A stretch of DNA of 64,000 bases. It comes from Achromobacter deleyi. GTDB taxonomy: Bacteria > Pseudomonadota > Gammaproteobacteria > Burkholderiales > Burkholderiaceae_B. The stretch covers positions 868,001 to 932,000 of the forward strand of contig NZ_CP065997.1 in assembly GCF_016127315.1 (NCBI RefSeq). The letters are read 5' to 3'. The notes below the pieces were generated by a model. It worked only from the letters and a program-made list of their open reading frames with translations, was not told where the DNA came from and ran no database searches. A program made the translations under genes and the position numbers. Position 1 is the stretch's first letter. Every line of letters starts with the position of its first letter. Shown in pieces: positions 8,272-17,073 of the stretch.

Positions 8272-8964
8272 ATGCAGATTCCGCAATGGGTCCAGGACCG
8301 CGTCATCGCCCGCCAGGGCTGCCTGCATCCCTACGACAGCCTGCCCGGCGCCCGCACCGCGGTGGTGGTGATCGACATGCAGCAGTATTTCACGCTGCCT
8401 GGCTACCAGGGCGAATGCGCCGCGGCGCGCGACATCATCGCGCCGGTCAACCGCCTGTGCGACGCGGTGCGCGCGGCCGGCGGCAGGGTGGTCTGGGTGC
8501 AGACCGCGTCCGACAACGCCGACGCCTTCTGGTCGCACCACCATGGCGTGATGCTGACGCCGGAGCGCAGCGCGCGGCGCCTGGAAACCCTGCGGCGCGA
8601 CGCGCCGGGCTACGCCCTGCATCCGGACCTGCGGCCGGCCGACAGCGACCTGCGCGTGACCAAGCGCTTCTACAGCGCCATGGCCACGGGATCGTCGGAA
8701 CTGGAACCGCTGCTGCGCGGACGCGGCGTGGACACGCTGCTGATCGCCGGCACGGTCACCAACGTCTGCTGCGAATCGACCGCGCGCGACGCGATGATGC
8801 GCGACTTCCGCACCATCATGGTGGACGACGCGCTGGCCGCGGTGACGCCCGCCGAGCACGAAAACGCCCTGCATGGCTGGCTGCTGTTCTTCGGCGACGT
8901 GCTGTCGGTGGACGAGGTGTCGACGCGGCTGCGGCCGGCGCAGGCCGCCCGCAAGACGGCCTGA
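8272..8964 (+). CDS. Isochorismatase-fold cysteine hydrolase
   Basis: This 230-residue cytosolic hydrolase has the complete cysteine-hydrolase triad: Asp35 (VVVIDMQ), Lys131 (RVTKRFYSA) and Cys166 (GTVTNVCCESTARDA). The TNVC-EST-RDA signature also occurs in ureidoacrylate hydrolase RutB and N-carbamoylsarcosine amidase. The enzyme therefore more likely cleaves an amide or carbamoyl bond than isochorismate. It is the last gene of the ABC operon, so its substrate is probably the imported compound or an early breakdown product of it. No other Rut or pyrimidine gene is present, so a specific name would be unsafe. Confidence 0.85.
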   Translation: MQIPQWVQDRVIARQGCLHPYDSLPGARTAVVVIDMQQYFTLPGYQGECAAARDIIAPVNRLCDAVRAAGGRVVWVQTASDNADAFWSHHHGVMLTPERSARRLETLRRDAPGYALHPDLRPADSDLRVTKRFYSAMATGSSELEPLLRGRGVDTLLIAGTVTNVCCESTARDAMMRDFRTIMVDDALAAVTPAEHENALHGWLLFFGDVLSVDEVSTRLRPAQAARKTA

Positions 8965-8985
8965 ACGCGCGCCGCGGCGATTGGC

Positions 8986-9005
8986 GCGGCGCCGGCCGGC
9001 GCCGC
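8986..9005. terminator. GC palindrome between convergent genes
   Basis: A perfect 20-bp palindrome (half-site GCGGCGCCGG) lies between the hydrolase stop and the stop of the convergent acetyltransferase gene. It could form a hairpin from either side, but it has no T-run. Confidence 0.4.
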
Positions 9006-9006
9006 G

Positions 9007-11448
9007 TCAGTCCAGGTCCAGCCAGACCCGCCGCATGGTCGGGTCTTCCGGATCCGGATCGTTGGTGAACCCCAGGCTGGTCATCAGCGACAGCATCGGC
9101 CGGTTGGTCGACAGCACCAGGCCATCGATGTATTCCAGCCCCTGCTCGCGCGCCGCGTCGATCAGCGCCGTCATCAGCTGGCGGCCCAGGCCGCGCCGCT
9201 GCCAGTCGTCGCCGATCACCAGCGCGTATTCCGCGCCGCGCCCGTCGGGGTTGCGCAGATAGTGCGCGAAACCGACCAGCACCTCGTGCGGGTGGCCGCG
9301 GTTGGCCGGGTTGGGCACCTGGGTGGCGGCCACCAGCGCCAGCTCGCGGTGGTAGTCCACCTGGGTGTAGCGCGACACCATGCGCGGCGTCAGTTCGCGC
9401 ATCATCGACACGAAGCGCATGTAGCGCGAGCGTTCCGACAGGCCGCGGATGAAGTCCTGCAGCGGCTGGCCGTCCTCGGGGCGGATCGGCCGCAGCACCC
9501 ACGGGATGCCGTCGGCGAAGCGGCGCACCTGCACCAGGCGCGCCGGGTACGGATGGATCGCCATGTGCGGGTAGCCGGCGGTCTGCGGCGTTTCGCAGCC
9601 CGGCGTCTCGGCCAGCATCATGCGCAGGCCGCCGGCGCGCAGGTGGGTTTCACCGGCATAGAGCGGATCGATGTCGAGCGTCTCGATGTCAGGCAGTTCC
9701 GACACCATCTCGGAGACCAGCACCAGCGCCTGCTGCAGCGCCTCGGCGGCCAGGTGGCCGACGCGCGGCGCCAGCACCCGGCGCCACAGGCGGCTGCGCT
9801 CGATCATCTGGCGCGCCAGGAAGCCGTTGAGCGGCGGCAGGTCGATGCCGCGGTCGGATTGCGACAGCACCGCGTCCGGGCCGCCGGCGCCGAAGCGGAT
9901 GACCGGTCCGAACTGCGGATCGCGCCGCACCCGGATCGCCATGGGGCGGGATTCCGGCTCGGCCGCGGCCACGTCCACCGGCATGTCGCGCAGCGGCACG
10001 TAGAACAACGCCAGCAGCGCGCGGATCTCCGCGGTATTCAATTCGCGCCGGCAATCGGCCCGCACCCGCGCCAGGATCTCGCGCGCGGCGGTCAGGTCGG
10101 GCACGTGGGTCGACGGCTCGGGCGGCTGGGTCTGCAGCAGCAGTTGCTGGTTGTAGTGGTGCGTGGCCAGCACGCCGAAGGCGTCGGCCGCGGATTCGGG
10201 CGTGCGGAACGCCGAGGTGCCGGCGTCGTCCAGCATGCGCCGCAACGGCCGCATGCCGGCGTCGCCCATGAAGCAGGTGACCACCGGCTTCCTGGCCTTG
10301 GGCGCGATCAGCGCCAGTTCGCGCGCCACCGCCGGCATGTCGGCCAGCGCGTCGGGCGCCAGCAGCACCAGCACACCGTCCACGCCGGTATCGTCCAGCA
10401 CCACGTCGAGGATGGCGCGGATGCGTTCGGGCGTCAGCGGCACGTAGGTGATGACCGGGTTGGTGCTGGCCGCGTCCGGCTCCAGCATCGCCGCCAGCGC
10501 GCGCTGCGTGGCCGGCGTCAGGTCGGCGCGCAGCACCGCGGCGTCGGGGCCGATCAGGTCCATGGCCAATTGGGGGGGGCCGCTGCCGTTGGAGATCAAC
10601 GCCACGCGCCGGCCCTTGGGACGGCGCGTGTAACCCAGCACCTTGACCGCCGAGAACAGCTGCACGAAGTAGCGCACCCGCACCGCGCCGGCGCGCCGCA
10701 GGGCGGCGTCGAAGATGGCGTCGGCGCTGTCGCTGTCGGCGCGGCCGGCCTTGAGCACGATGACCGGCTTGACGCTGGCCGCGGCGCGCAGCGTGCTCAT
10801 GAATTCGCGGGCCGGGCCGACGTCTTCCAGGTACAGCACGATGCTGTCGGTGCGCGGGTCGCTGGCCAGATAGTCAAGCACCCTGGACAGGCCCACCACC
10901 GCCTCGTCGCCCAGCGACACGGCGGTGGAAAAGCCGATGTGCACGTCCTCGGCCCAATCCATGACGGCGGCCATGATGGAGCGCGACTGCGCCAGCAGCG
11001 CCACGCGGCCGGCGCGCGCCAGCACCGGGTGCTGGCTCAGGTTCAGCCCGGCATGCGGCCGCTGGGCGCCGAACGAGCGCGGTCCCAGCAGTTCGCAGCG
11101 GTTTTCCTCGGCCCAGGCGCGGCACAGCGCCAGCGTGCCGCGCGGATACGGATCGGGCAGTTCGTGCGGCAGCAGGATGACCGCGCGCGGCGCCAGCGGC
11201 GCCAGCCGGCGCAGGGTCTCGGGCAGCACGGCGGGCGAGACGCAAACCAGGGCCAGATCGGGCCGCTCGCCGGCGGCCAGGCCCTGGAGCGTCTCCGGCA
11301 GGTCGGGCGCGGCGCCGGTTTCGCAGGCCACCACCGTGGTTTTCGCCTTGAGCGCGGGCGACAGGGAGCCCGCCGCCGGCAGCGGCCGATCGGCGACGAT
11401 CACCAGCGAACCGGGTTCGAACATCGGGGCAAGAGCGTGTCGCAGCAT
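9007..11448 (-). CDS. PatZ-like GNAT acetyltransferase with degenerate acyl-CoA ligase domains
   Basis: The 813-residue protein has the layout of protein acetyltransferase PatZ (YfiQ/Pka). A CoA-binding and succinyl-CoA-ligase-like region (about 1-460) is followed by an ATP-grasp remnant (about 470-600) and a C-terminal GNAT domain (about 628-813; EYALVIGDDWQRRGLGRQLM holds the acetyl-CoA loop). Enzymes of this type acetylate lysines, for example on acetyl-CoA synthetase. Two losses are visible. The loop that carries the phospho-His in active ligases (SHTGA) is missing before DAIFDAALRRAG. About 75 residues are also missing between FYVPLRDMP and RVRRDPQFGPVIRFG, where the ATP-grasp subdomain with the nucleotide Lys would be. 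I chose 11448 (MLRHALAPMFEPGS) because homologues begin with this motif. Confidence 0.85.
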   Translation of the reverse strand: MLRHALAPMFEPGSLVIVADRPLPAAGSLSPALKAKTTVVACETGAAPDLPETLQGLAAGERPDLALVCVSPAVLPETLRRLAPLAPRAVILLPHELPDPYPRGTLALCRAWAEENRCELLGPRSFGAQRPHAGLNLSQHPVLARAGRVALLAQSRSIMAAVMDWAEDVHIGFSTAVSLGDEAVVGLSRVLDYLASDPRTDSIVLYLEDVGPAREFMSTLRAAASVKPVIVLKAGRADSDSADAIFDAALRRAGAVRVRYFVQLFSAVKVLGYTRRPKGRRVALISNGSGPPQLAMDLIGPDAAVLRADLTPATQRALAAMLEPDAASTNPVITYVPLTPERIRAILDVVLDDTGVDGVLVLLAPDALADMPAVARELALIAPKARKPVVTCFMGDAGMRPLRRMLDDAGTSAFRTPESAADAFGVLATHHYNQQLLLQTQPPEPSTHVPDLTAAREILARVRADCRRELNTAEIRALLALFYVPLRDMPVDVAAAEPESRPMAIRVRRDPQFGPVIRFGAGGPDAVLSQSDRGIDLPPLNGFLARQMIERSRLWRRVLAPRVGHLAAEALQQALVLVSEMVSELPDIETLDIDPLYAGETHLRAGGLRMMLAETPGCETPQTAGYPHMAIHPYPARLVQVRRFADGIPWVLRPIRPEDGQPLQDFIRGLSERSRYMRFVSMMRELTPRMVSRYTQVDYHRELALVAATQVPNPANRGHPHEVLVGFAHYLRNPDGRGAEYALVIGDDWQRRGLGRQLMTALIDAAREQGLEYIDGLVLSTNRPMLSLMTSLGFTNDPDPEDPTMRRVWLDLD

Positions 11449-11568
11449 GGCGGGAACAGGCACTAATCTAAAATAGCGTTCATCGTAACAAGACAATCCC
11501 CACGTCCGCTTGATCCAGGCCCAGCCCGCCGCCGCTTCGTGGCGCCGCAGCCGCTATCATTGCTTCCT

Positions 11569-12975
11569 ATGACTTCCAACGCCTCCTCCCCCATCCGTAC
11601 CCGCTTCGCGCCTTCGCCCACGGGCTTCCTGCACCTGGGCGGCGCCCGCACCGCGCTGTTCTCCTGGGCCTTCGCGCGTCACCACAAGGGCACTTTCGTG
11701 CTGCGCATCGAAGACACGGACGTCGAACGCTCGACGCCGGAAGCCGTGCAGGCCATCCTGGACAGCATGGACTGGCTCGGCATGCAGCCGGACGAAGGCC
11801 CGTTCTACCAGATGCAGCGCATGGACCGCTACCGCGAAGTGGTGGCGCAGATGCTGACCGCTGGCACCGCCTACCACTGCTACAGCTCGCCCGAGGAAGT
11901 CGAGGCCATGCGCGAGGCCGCCCGCGCCCGCGGCGACAAGCCGCGCTACGACGGCACCTGGCGCCCCGAGGCCGGCAAGACCCTGCCGCCGGTGCCCGAA
12001 GGCCGCAAGCCCGTGGTGCGCTTCAAGAATCCCCAGGACGGCGCCACCGCCTGGAACGACATGGTCAAGGGCCCCATCAGCTTCGACAACACCGAGCTGG
12101 ACGACCTGATCATCGCGCGCCCGGACGGCACCCCCACCTACAACTTCTGCGTGGTGGTGGACGACTGGGACATGGGCATCACCCACGTGCTGCGCGGCGA
12201 TGACCACGTCAACAACACCCCGCGCCAGATCAACATCCTGCGCGCGCTGGGCGCCACCCTGCCCGAATACGGCCACGTGCCCATGATCCTCGGCCCGGAC
12301 GGCGAAAAGCTGTCCAAGCGCCACGGCGCGGTAAACGTCATGGAATACGACAACGAGGGCTACCTGCCCGAGGCCATGATCAACTACCTGGCACGCCTGG
12401 GCTGGAGCCACGGCGACGACGAACTCTTCAGCCGCGACCAGCTGGTGGAATGGTTCGACACCCGCCACCTGTCCAAGTCGGCCTCGCAATGGGACCCGAA
12501 GAAGCTGAACTGGGTCAACGCCCACTACATCAAGCAGATGGACAACGCCGAACTGGCCGAGCGCGTGGCGCCGCGCGTCGCCCATCGCGGCGGCTACCCG
12601 GAAAAGATCGACCTGCCGGGCGTGATGGGCCTGCTCAAGGACCGCGCCGAGACCCTGGAACAGCTGGCCGACGGCGCCATGCTGTTCTGCGGTGAATTCA
12701 AGCCGGCCGCGCCGGAGCTGGTCGAGCAGCACCTGACCGCCGCCGCGCGCGAGGCGCTGGCCGACTTCGCCCAGCGCGCCCAGGGCGCCGACTGGACCCG
12801 CGAGGCCATCTCGGCGCTGATCAAGGCCGTGCTGGCCGACCGCGGCCTGAAGATGCCGCAGCTGGCGATCCCGCTGCGCGTGGCCGTCACCGGCCAGACC
12901 CAGACGCCCGCGGTCGACGCGGTGCTGGCCCTGCTGGGCAAGGACGTGGTGATCAAGCGCCTGGCCGCGATCTGA
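11569..12975 (+). CDS. gltX: Glutamyl-tRNA synthetase
   Basis: The 468-residue class I aminoacyl-tRNA synthetase charges tRNA-Glu in the cytosol. The N-terminal Rossmann domain contains [18 protein letters not shown] with the HIGH-type HLGG. The KMSKS loop reads KLSKRHG at about residue 247. LRIEDTD and [13 protein letters not shown] are typical of GltX. The C-terminal anticodon-binding domain is complete and the length is normal. The start at 11569 gives the usual distance of about 20 residues to the HIGH motif. It is transcribed divergently from the acetyltransferase gene across a 120-bp gap, and a good intrinsic terminator follows. Confidence 0.98.
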   Translation: MTSNASSPIRTRFAPSPTGFLHLGGARTALFSWAFARHHKGTFVLRIEDTDVERSTPEAVQAILDSMDWLGMQPDEGPFYQMQRMDRYREVVAQMLTAGTAYHCYSSPEEVEAMREAARARGDKPRYDGTWRPEAGKTLPPVPEGRKPVVRFKNPQDGATAWNDMVKGPISFDNTELDDLIIARPDGTPTYNFCVVVDDWDMGITHVLRGDDHVNNTPRQINILRALGATLPEYGHVPMILGPDGEKLSKRHGAVNVMEYDNEGYLPEAMINYLARLGWSHGDDELFSRDQLVEWFDTRHLSKSASQWDPKKLNWVNAHYIKQMDNAELAERVAPRVAHRGGYPEKIDLPGVMGLLKDRAETLEQLADGAMLFCGEFKPAAPELVEQHLTAAAREALADFAQRAQGADWTREAISALIKAVLADRGLKMPQLAIPLRVAVTGQTQTPAVDAVLALLGKDVVIKRLAAI

Positions 12976-12992
12976 TCGGGCTCGCGCCCACG

Positions 12993-13031
12993 AAAAAGCC
13001 CCGTCCGGCCTGGCCGTTCGGGGCTTTTTTT
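12993..13031 (+). terminator. Rho-independent terminator of gltX
   Basis: An AAGCCCCG / CGGGGCTT stem is followed by a T-run, 17 bp after the gltX stop. The A-run on the other side would let it work for the convergent MFS gene too. Confidence 0.85.
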
Positions 13032-13080
13032 CGGTCTCGCGGACCGGCCCATGCGCCAGCGCCGCACGGCGCGAGGCGTC

Positions 13081-14274
13081 CTAGGTGGCCTTGGGACGCG
13101 TCTTCAAGGCCCGCGAGAAGAACGCGCCCAGCAGCGGCAGCAGCACGGCCGAGCCACCGAACAGCACCGCCGCGCCGGCCTCGTCCACCACCGAGCCGGC
13201 CAGCGCCACGCCCGCCGCCTGCCCCATGAACAGGCAGGATGCGAACCAGGCCACCGCCGTGCCGCGCGCCGACGGCACCATCTGGGTGGCGTTGGTCTGC
13301 AGCGTGGCATGCAGCAGGTAGTAGCCGAAACCGGCCAGCACGCTGGCCAGCAGGCTCCACAGCCACACCGGCCCCAGCAGGTACGACAGGAAGGCCACGC
13401 CCAGCACCAGCCCGCCCGCCACCGCCAGGCCGCGTTCGCCCAGCCGCTTGAGGATGCGGCCCGCCACCACCGTGTAAAGCAGCCCGCCCACCGCGTACAC
13501 CGCCACCAGCGCCCCAGCCGCGGTCAGCGAGATATCGAAGCGTTCATGCAGGTAGGACGGCGCGAACGCCAGGGCGCCGAACACCAGCAGGCCCTCGATG
13601 AACACCGTGGCCAGCACCACGCGCGCCCACGGCGTACCCAGCACCAGCCGCGCCTGCGCCACGAAGCCCTGGCGCGGCGCGTTCGGATCGACCACGCCCA
13701 GCCCCAGGGCGCGTTGGCGCCGCACTTCCAGGTGCAGCAGCGTGCCCACCACCAGATAGCCGCACACCAGCGCCGCGAAGGCCCAGCGCCAGCCCAGGGT
13801 GTCGGCGAACAGGCCGCCGGCCAGCTGGCCGGCCGCCATGCCCAGGATGGTGCCGGTCAGGAAGCGCGCCAGCGTCGCCTGGCGGCGTTCATAGGGCACG
13901 GTGTCGCCGATCCAGGCCATCGACAGCGGCACGATGCCCGCGCCCGCGGCGCCAGACAGCGCGCGGCACAACACCAGCACGTCCAGCGTCTCGGCCACGA
14001 AGGCGCCGGCGCTGCCCAGCGCGCAGGCGAACGTCGCCACGCTGACGACGCGGTACTTGCCGTAGCGGTCGCCGACCGGGCCGAAGAACATCTGCAGCAC
14101 GCCATAGGCCACCGCGAACGCGGTCACCGCGCGCGCGGCCTGGCCGGTGGAGGCGCCGAACTCGGCGGCCAGCTGCGGCAGCATGGGATCACAGAGACGG
14201 AAGGCGCTGGCGCTGACGAAAGCGGCCAGGGCGAGCAACGCGATGGCGCGTGCTTCGGAAGAGAGGGCGGGCAT
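13081..14274 (-). CDS. MFS transporter (AraJ/NepI-like)
   Basis: The 397-residue polytopic membrane protein has about 12 hydrophobic segments. The MFS signature between TM2 and TM3 reads FFGPVGDRYGKYRVV, and RILKRLGERG lies in the second half. The pattern fits the drug/H+ antiporter branch (DHA1, AraJ/NepI/YdhP-like), which usually exports drugs, sugars or nucleosides. The substrate is unknown. The start at 14274 (MPALSSEARA) is preferred over an upstream Met that would add an Arg-rich extension not expected in the family. The gene converges on gltX. Confidence 0.88.
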   Translation of the reverse strand: MPALSSEARAIALLALAAFVSASAFRLCDPMLPQLAAEFGASTGQAARAVTAFAVAYGVLQMFFGPVGDRYGKYRVVSVATFACALGSAGAFVAETLDVLVLCRALSGAAGAGIVPLSMAWIGDTVPYERRQATLARFLTGTILGMAAGQLAGGLFADTLGWRWAFAALVCGYLVVGTLLHLEVRRQRALGLGVVDPNAPRQGFVAQARLVLGTPWARVVLATVFIEGLLVFGALAFAPSYLHERFDISLTAAGALVAVYAVGGLLYTVVAGRILKRLGERGLAVAGGLVLGVAFLSYLLGPVWLWSLLASVLAGFGYYLLHATLQTNATQMVPSARGTAVAWFASCLFMGQAAGVALAGSVVDEAGAAVLFGGSAVLLPLLGAFFSRALKTRPKAT

Positions 14275-14398
14275 GGAGGGCCGGCGGCGGATGGAGGACG
14301 AAGTCCGCACCTTACCGCAGCCCGGGCCGCTTGGCGACGCCGGCGGCGCGATGGCGTCCGCCCGGCATAACGGCCGGCGGCCGGACGCCCCCCGGAGA

Positions 14399-14905
14399 TC
14401 AATACGGCAGGCGGTAGCCCTGCGGCATGCGGCGCGCGGTCACGACCTGGCCGCCGCTCTTGAGCTCGCGCAGCGTCAGCTTGGCCTGCTCGACCCTCTC
14501 GACGCGGTAGCGGTTGACGTAGATCGGATCGCCGGCATCGACGAGCTCGCCGTTCGATTGCGTGGTCTGCATCGTGTAGACGCCATCCACCACGCTCCAG
14601 CAGCCGGTCTCGCGCAGCGCCGGACGCGTCTTGCGGCCGATCTTCAGCTGCGTCTCATAGGCCATGCGGCCGTCGGGATACAGCACCGTGAGCGCCTGGA
14701 GGTCGCCGCTGACGCCCTTCGGCTTGGAATTCGAATACCAGGTGCCGACCATGGGATCGCCGCTCTTGGCGGGCACGCACGCGATCGGCTTGGGCGGCCC
14801 TTCCGGCTGGGCCTCGGTAATGGCGGCGGGCTTGCGGGTGACGCAACCGGCCAGGACCAGAAGGGCGCAAGCCACGCCCGCCGAACGCAAATACACACTG
14901 CTCAT
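14399..14905 (-). CDS. Hypothetical lipoprotein
   Basis: The 168-residue protein has a clear lipoprotein signal: a hydrophobic stretch followed by the lipobox LAGC, with the lipidated Cys near residue 21. The rest is a small, probably beta-rich domain (MVGTWYSNSKPKG, LTVLYPDGRMAYETQLKIG, GCWSVVDGVYTMQT). It resembles envelope lipoproteins with a GTW opening strand, but I do not recognise a named family. It lies between the MFS gene and the LysR gene, all on the minus strand but with gaps of more than 100 bp. That argues against one operon. Confidence 0.75.
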   Translation of the reverse strand: MSSVYLRSAGVACALLVLAGCVTRKPAAITEAQPEGPPKPIACVPAKSGDPMVGTWYSNSKPKGVSGDLQALTVLYPDGRMAYETQLKIGRKTRPALRETGCWSVVDGVYTMQTTQSNGELVDAGDPIYVNRYRVERVEQAKLTLRELKSGGQVVTARRMPQGYRLPY

Positions 14906-15094
14906 GACTTCCTCAACACGTCTGTCGACGCGCCGCGCCGCTCAGATCGGCACGCCCTTCGCGCAGCAAACACCACGCACTCTAAAGACGCGCCACGGAA
15001 GAATCAACGACGATCCGCGCCGTGTGCAATTGCGCAACAGTCCTCGCCGAAAAGCCCGTGTTTTAAGGCCCCAACACGCAAAAATGCGTTGGTT

Positions 15095-15994
15095 TCAAGC
15101 GACACTGCGGCCGCCGCGGGCGGCCTTGGCGCGCAGCATTTCCTCCATGCGCGCGGCGGCCGGCGACAGGCTGCGGCCGGCCAGCCGCGTGATGCCCAGC
15201 TCGCGCTCGATGCGCGGCCGGGCCAGCGGCACGAAAACCAGACCGGGTGAATCCGGCGGCACGCCCAGCCGCGCCAGCACCGTCACGCCCACGCCGCGTT
15301 CGAGCATCGCCAGCAGCGACATCATGTTGGACACGAACACCTGGCGCTCCATCATGAACGCGGCCTGCGGATAGTCCGCCAGTTGCCGGTGCGCCACCGT
15401 GCCCACCAGCGGCAGCCCGGCGATCTCGCGCCAGGTCACGGACTTGCGCCCCGCCAGCGGATGGCCGCGATGGCAGACCAGTCCGAACGCGTCGCGCAGC
15501 AGCGGCTCGAACGCCAGTCGCCGGTCGCGCAGCACCGGGCTGCACACCCCCAGCTCGACCTCGCCCGCCAGCACCATGCGCTCCACGCCCTCCGAGTTGT
15601 CGTCGAACAGGCGCAGCGCCACCGCCGGAAACCGCTCGCGGTAGGCGGCCACCAGCTCGGGCAGCCAATGCGTCGCGACCGTCGCCACCGAGGCCATGGT
15701 CAGGGTGCCGGCCTCGTTGCTGGCCAGTCCCGCCAGCGTCCCCGCCACGCGGTCATGGTGCTCGACCAGCTCGCGCGCCAGCGGCAGGCAGTCCTGGCCG
15801 AAGCGCGTCAGCGCGTTGCCGTTGCCGCGCTCGAACAGCGGCTGGCCCAGGCGCTGCTCCATTTCACGGATCGACAGCGACAGGGCCGGCTGCGAGCGGA
15901 ACGCGCGCGCGGCGGCGGCGCGGAAGCTGCGCAATTCGGCCACCAGCAGGAAGTGCCGGTAGTGCGCAATGGAAAGTTCGGGCAAGGCGGGCAT
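15095..15994 (-). CDS. LysR-type transcriptional regulator
   Basis: The 299-residue regulator has an N-terminal winged helix (residues 8-67: LRSFRAAAARAFRSQPALSLSIREMEQRLGQPLFER). A periplasmic-binding-protein-like effector domain follows (LTMASVATVATHWLPELVAAYRERFP, LGVCSPVLRD). It is divergent from an alpha/beta hydrolase and a Bug binding protein. A 7-bp dyad (16006-16025) lies between the two starts. The usual inference is that it controls these two genes and itself in response to the substrate or product of the hydrolase. Confidence 0.93.
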   Translation of the reverse strand: MPALPELSIAHYRHFLLVAELRSFRAAAARAFRSQPALSLSIREMEQRLGQPLFERGNGNALTRFGQDCLPLARELVEHHDRVAGTLAGLASNEAGTLTMASVATVATHWLPELVAAYRERFPAVALRLFDDNSEGVERMVLAGEVELGVCSPVLRDRRLAFEPLLRDAFGLVCHRGHPLAGRKSVTWREIAGLPLVGTVAHRQLADYPQAAFMMERQVFVSNMMSLLAMLERGVGVTVLARLGVPPDSPGLVFVPLARPRIERELGITRLAGRSLSPAAARMEEMLRAKAARGGRSVA

Positions 15995-16005
15995 CGTGGC
16001 ATCTG

Positions 16006-16025
16006 ATTTGATGAACTTATCAAAT
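16006..16025. promoter_or_regulatory. Probable LysR operator
   Basis: Arms ATTTGAT and ATCAAAT are separated by 6 bp in the AT-rich gap between the LysR gene and the divergent hydrolase gene. It contains the T-N11-A dyad form used by LysR proteins. Confidence 0.6.
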
Positions 16026-16068
16026 CATAGGAAAAATAAAGTTTTCTCATCATAGGGCGGCACTTAAC

Positions 16069-16920
16069 ATGGCCGCAATGACTACCGCGACCCTTTCCCC
16101 CGCCGCCGCCCGCGCCGTCGATCCGCTCGACTTCAGCCTGGCCGACCGGCTGCCCGCCCACCCCGCCGGCCAGGGCCGGCTGTTGACCGCCGCCGCGCCC
16201 AACGGCAGGCCCGGCCTGCTGCTGGTGCCCGGGGCCTATCACGGCGCCTGGTGCTACGCGCATTACCTGGACCATTTCGCCCGCGCCGGCCTGGCCTGCG
16301 CCGCCCTTGACGTGCGCGGCCACGGCGCCTTGCCGCAGGATGAAGGCTTCATCGACGCCGGCATCGCCGACCTGGCCGCCGACGTCGTCAGCGCGCTCGA
16401 CCTGCTGGACGCCCCCACCGTGGTGGTGGGCCACAGCATGGGCGCCCTGCCCGCGCTGCTGGCGGCCAGCCAGCGCGCCGTCGCTGGCGTCGTGCTGATG
16501 GCGCCGTCGCCGCCCGCCAACCTGCCCGGCGCGCTGGGCCTGCCGCCGGTGCCCGCCGACGCCGTGCGCGCCGCGCCCGCCGCCAGCGAGATCCGCGCCC
16601 GCTTCCTGGCCACCTCGCCGACCCGCGACGTCAGCGCCGTCACGCAACGCCTCAACCCCGAAAGCCCGCGCGTGCTCAACGACCGCTACCTGCTGCGCGT
16701 GCCCGTCGACCCCGCCGTCATCACCGCCCCCGGCCTGTGCCTGGAGGCCGGCCTGGATACCCACGACCGCCATCCGCCCGGCCAGGACCACGCCATCGCG
16801 CGCCTGTTCGGCTTTTCGCACGCCGTCCTCGCCGGACAGCCGCACTGCATGATGTACGGCGACCAATGGCAGGTCGGCGCGAACGCCATCCTCGACTGGT
16901 ATCGCCAGCAGTTCGGCTGA
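16069..16920 (+). CDS. Alpha/beta hydrolase
   Basis: The 283-residue alpha/beta hydrolase has LLVPGAYHGAWCY (oxyanion hole), LDVRGHG and the nucleophile elbow VVGHSMGA (Ser at about 126). A late His is likely within AGQPHCMMYGD. The GAYHGAWCY opening resembles EstC/salicylate-esterase-like and lactonase-type hydrolases, but the substrate cannot be assigned. There is no signal peptide, so it is cytosolic. An alternative ATG lies three codons downstream (16078). It shares the divergent promoter region with the LysR gene and may be co-transcribed with the Bug gene 153 bp downstream. Confidence 0.85.
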   Translation: MAAMTTATLSPAAARAVDPLDFSLADRLPAHPAGQGRLLTAAAPNGRPGLLLVPGAYHGAWCYAHYLDHFARAGLACAALDVRGHGALPQDEGFIDAGIADLAADVVSALDLLDAPTVVVGHSMGALPALLAASQRAVAGVVLMAPSPPANLPGALGLPPVPADAVRAAPAASEIRARFLATSPTRDVSAVTQRLNPESPRVLNDRYLLRVPVDPAVITAPGLCLEAGLDTHDRHPPGQDHAIARLFGFSHAVLAGQPHCMMYGDQWQVGANAILDWYRQQFG

Positions 16921-17073
16921 GCCACGACGCCCTCCCACGCCAGACACCTTTCCAGCCATCGACAGCCGCCAACGAACCCCAAGACCGATCCGCCCGGCTC
17001 GCGTCCCGCGCGCCACGAAGCACACCGCAAGCCACAAAACATGACGGCGCCACCGCCGCCCCAGGAGACAAGC

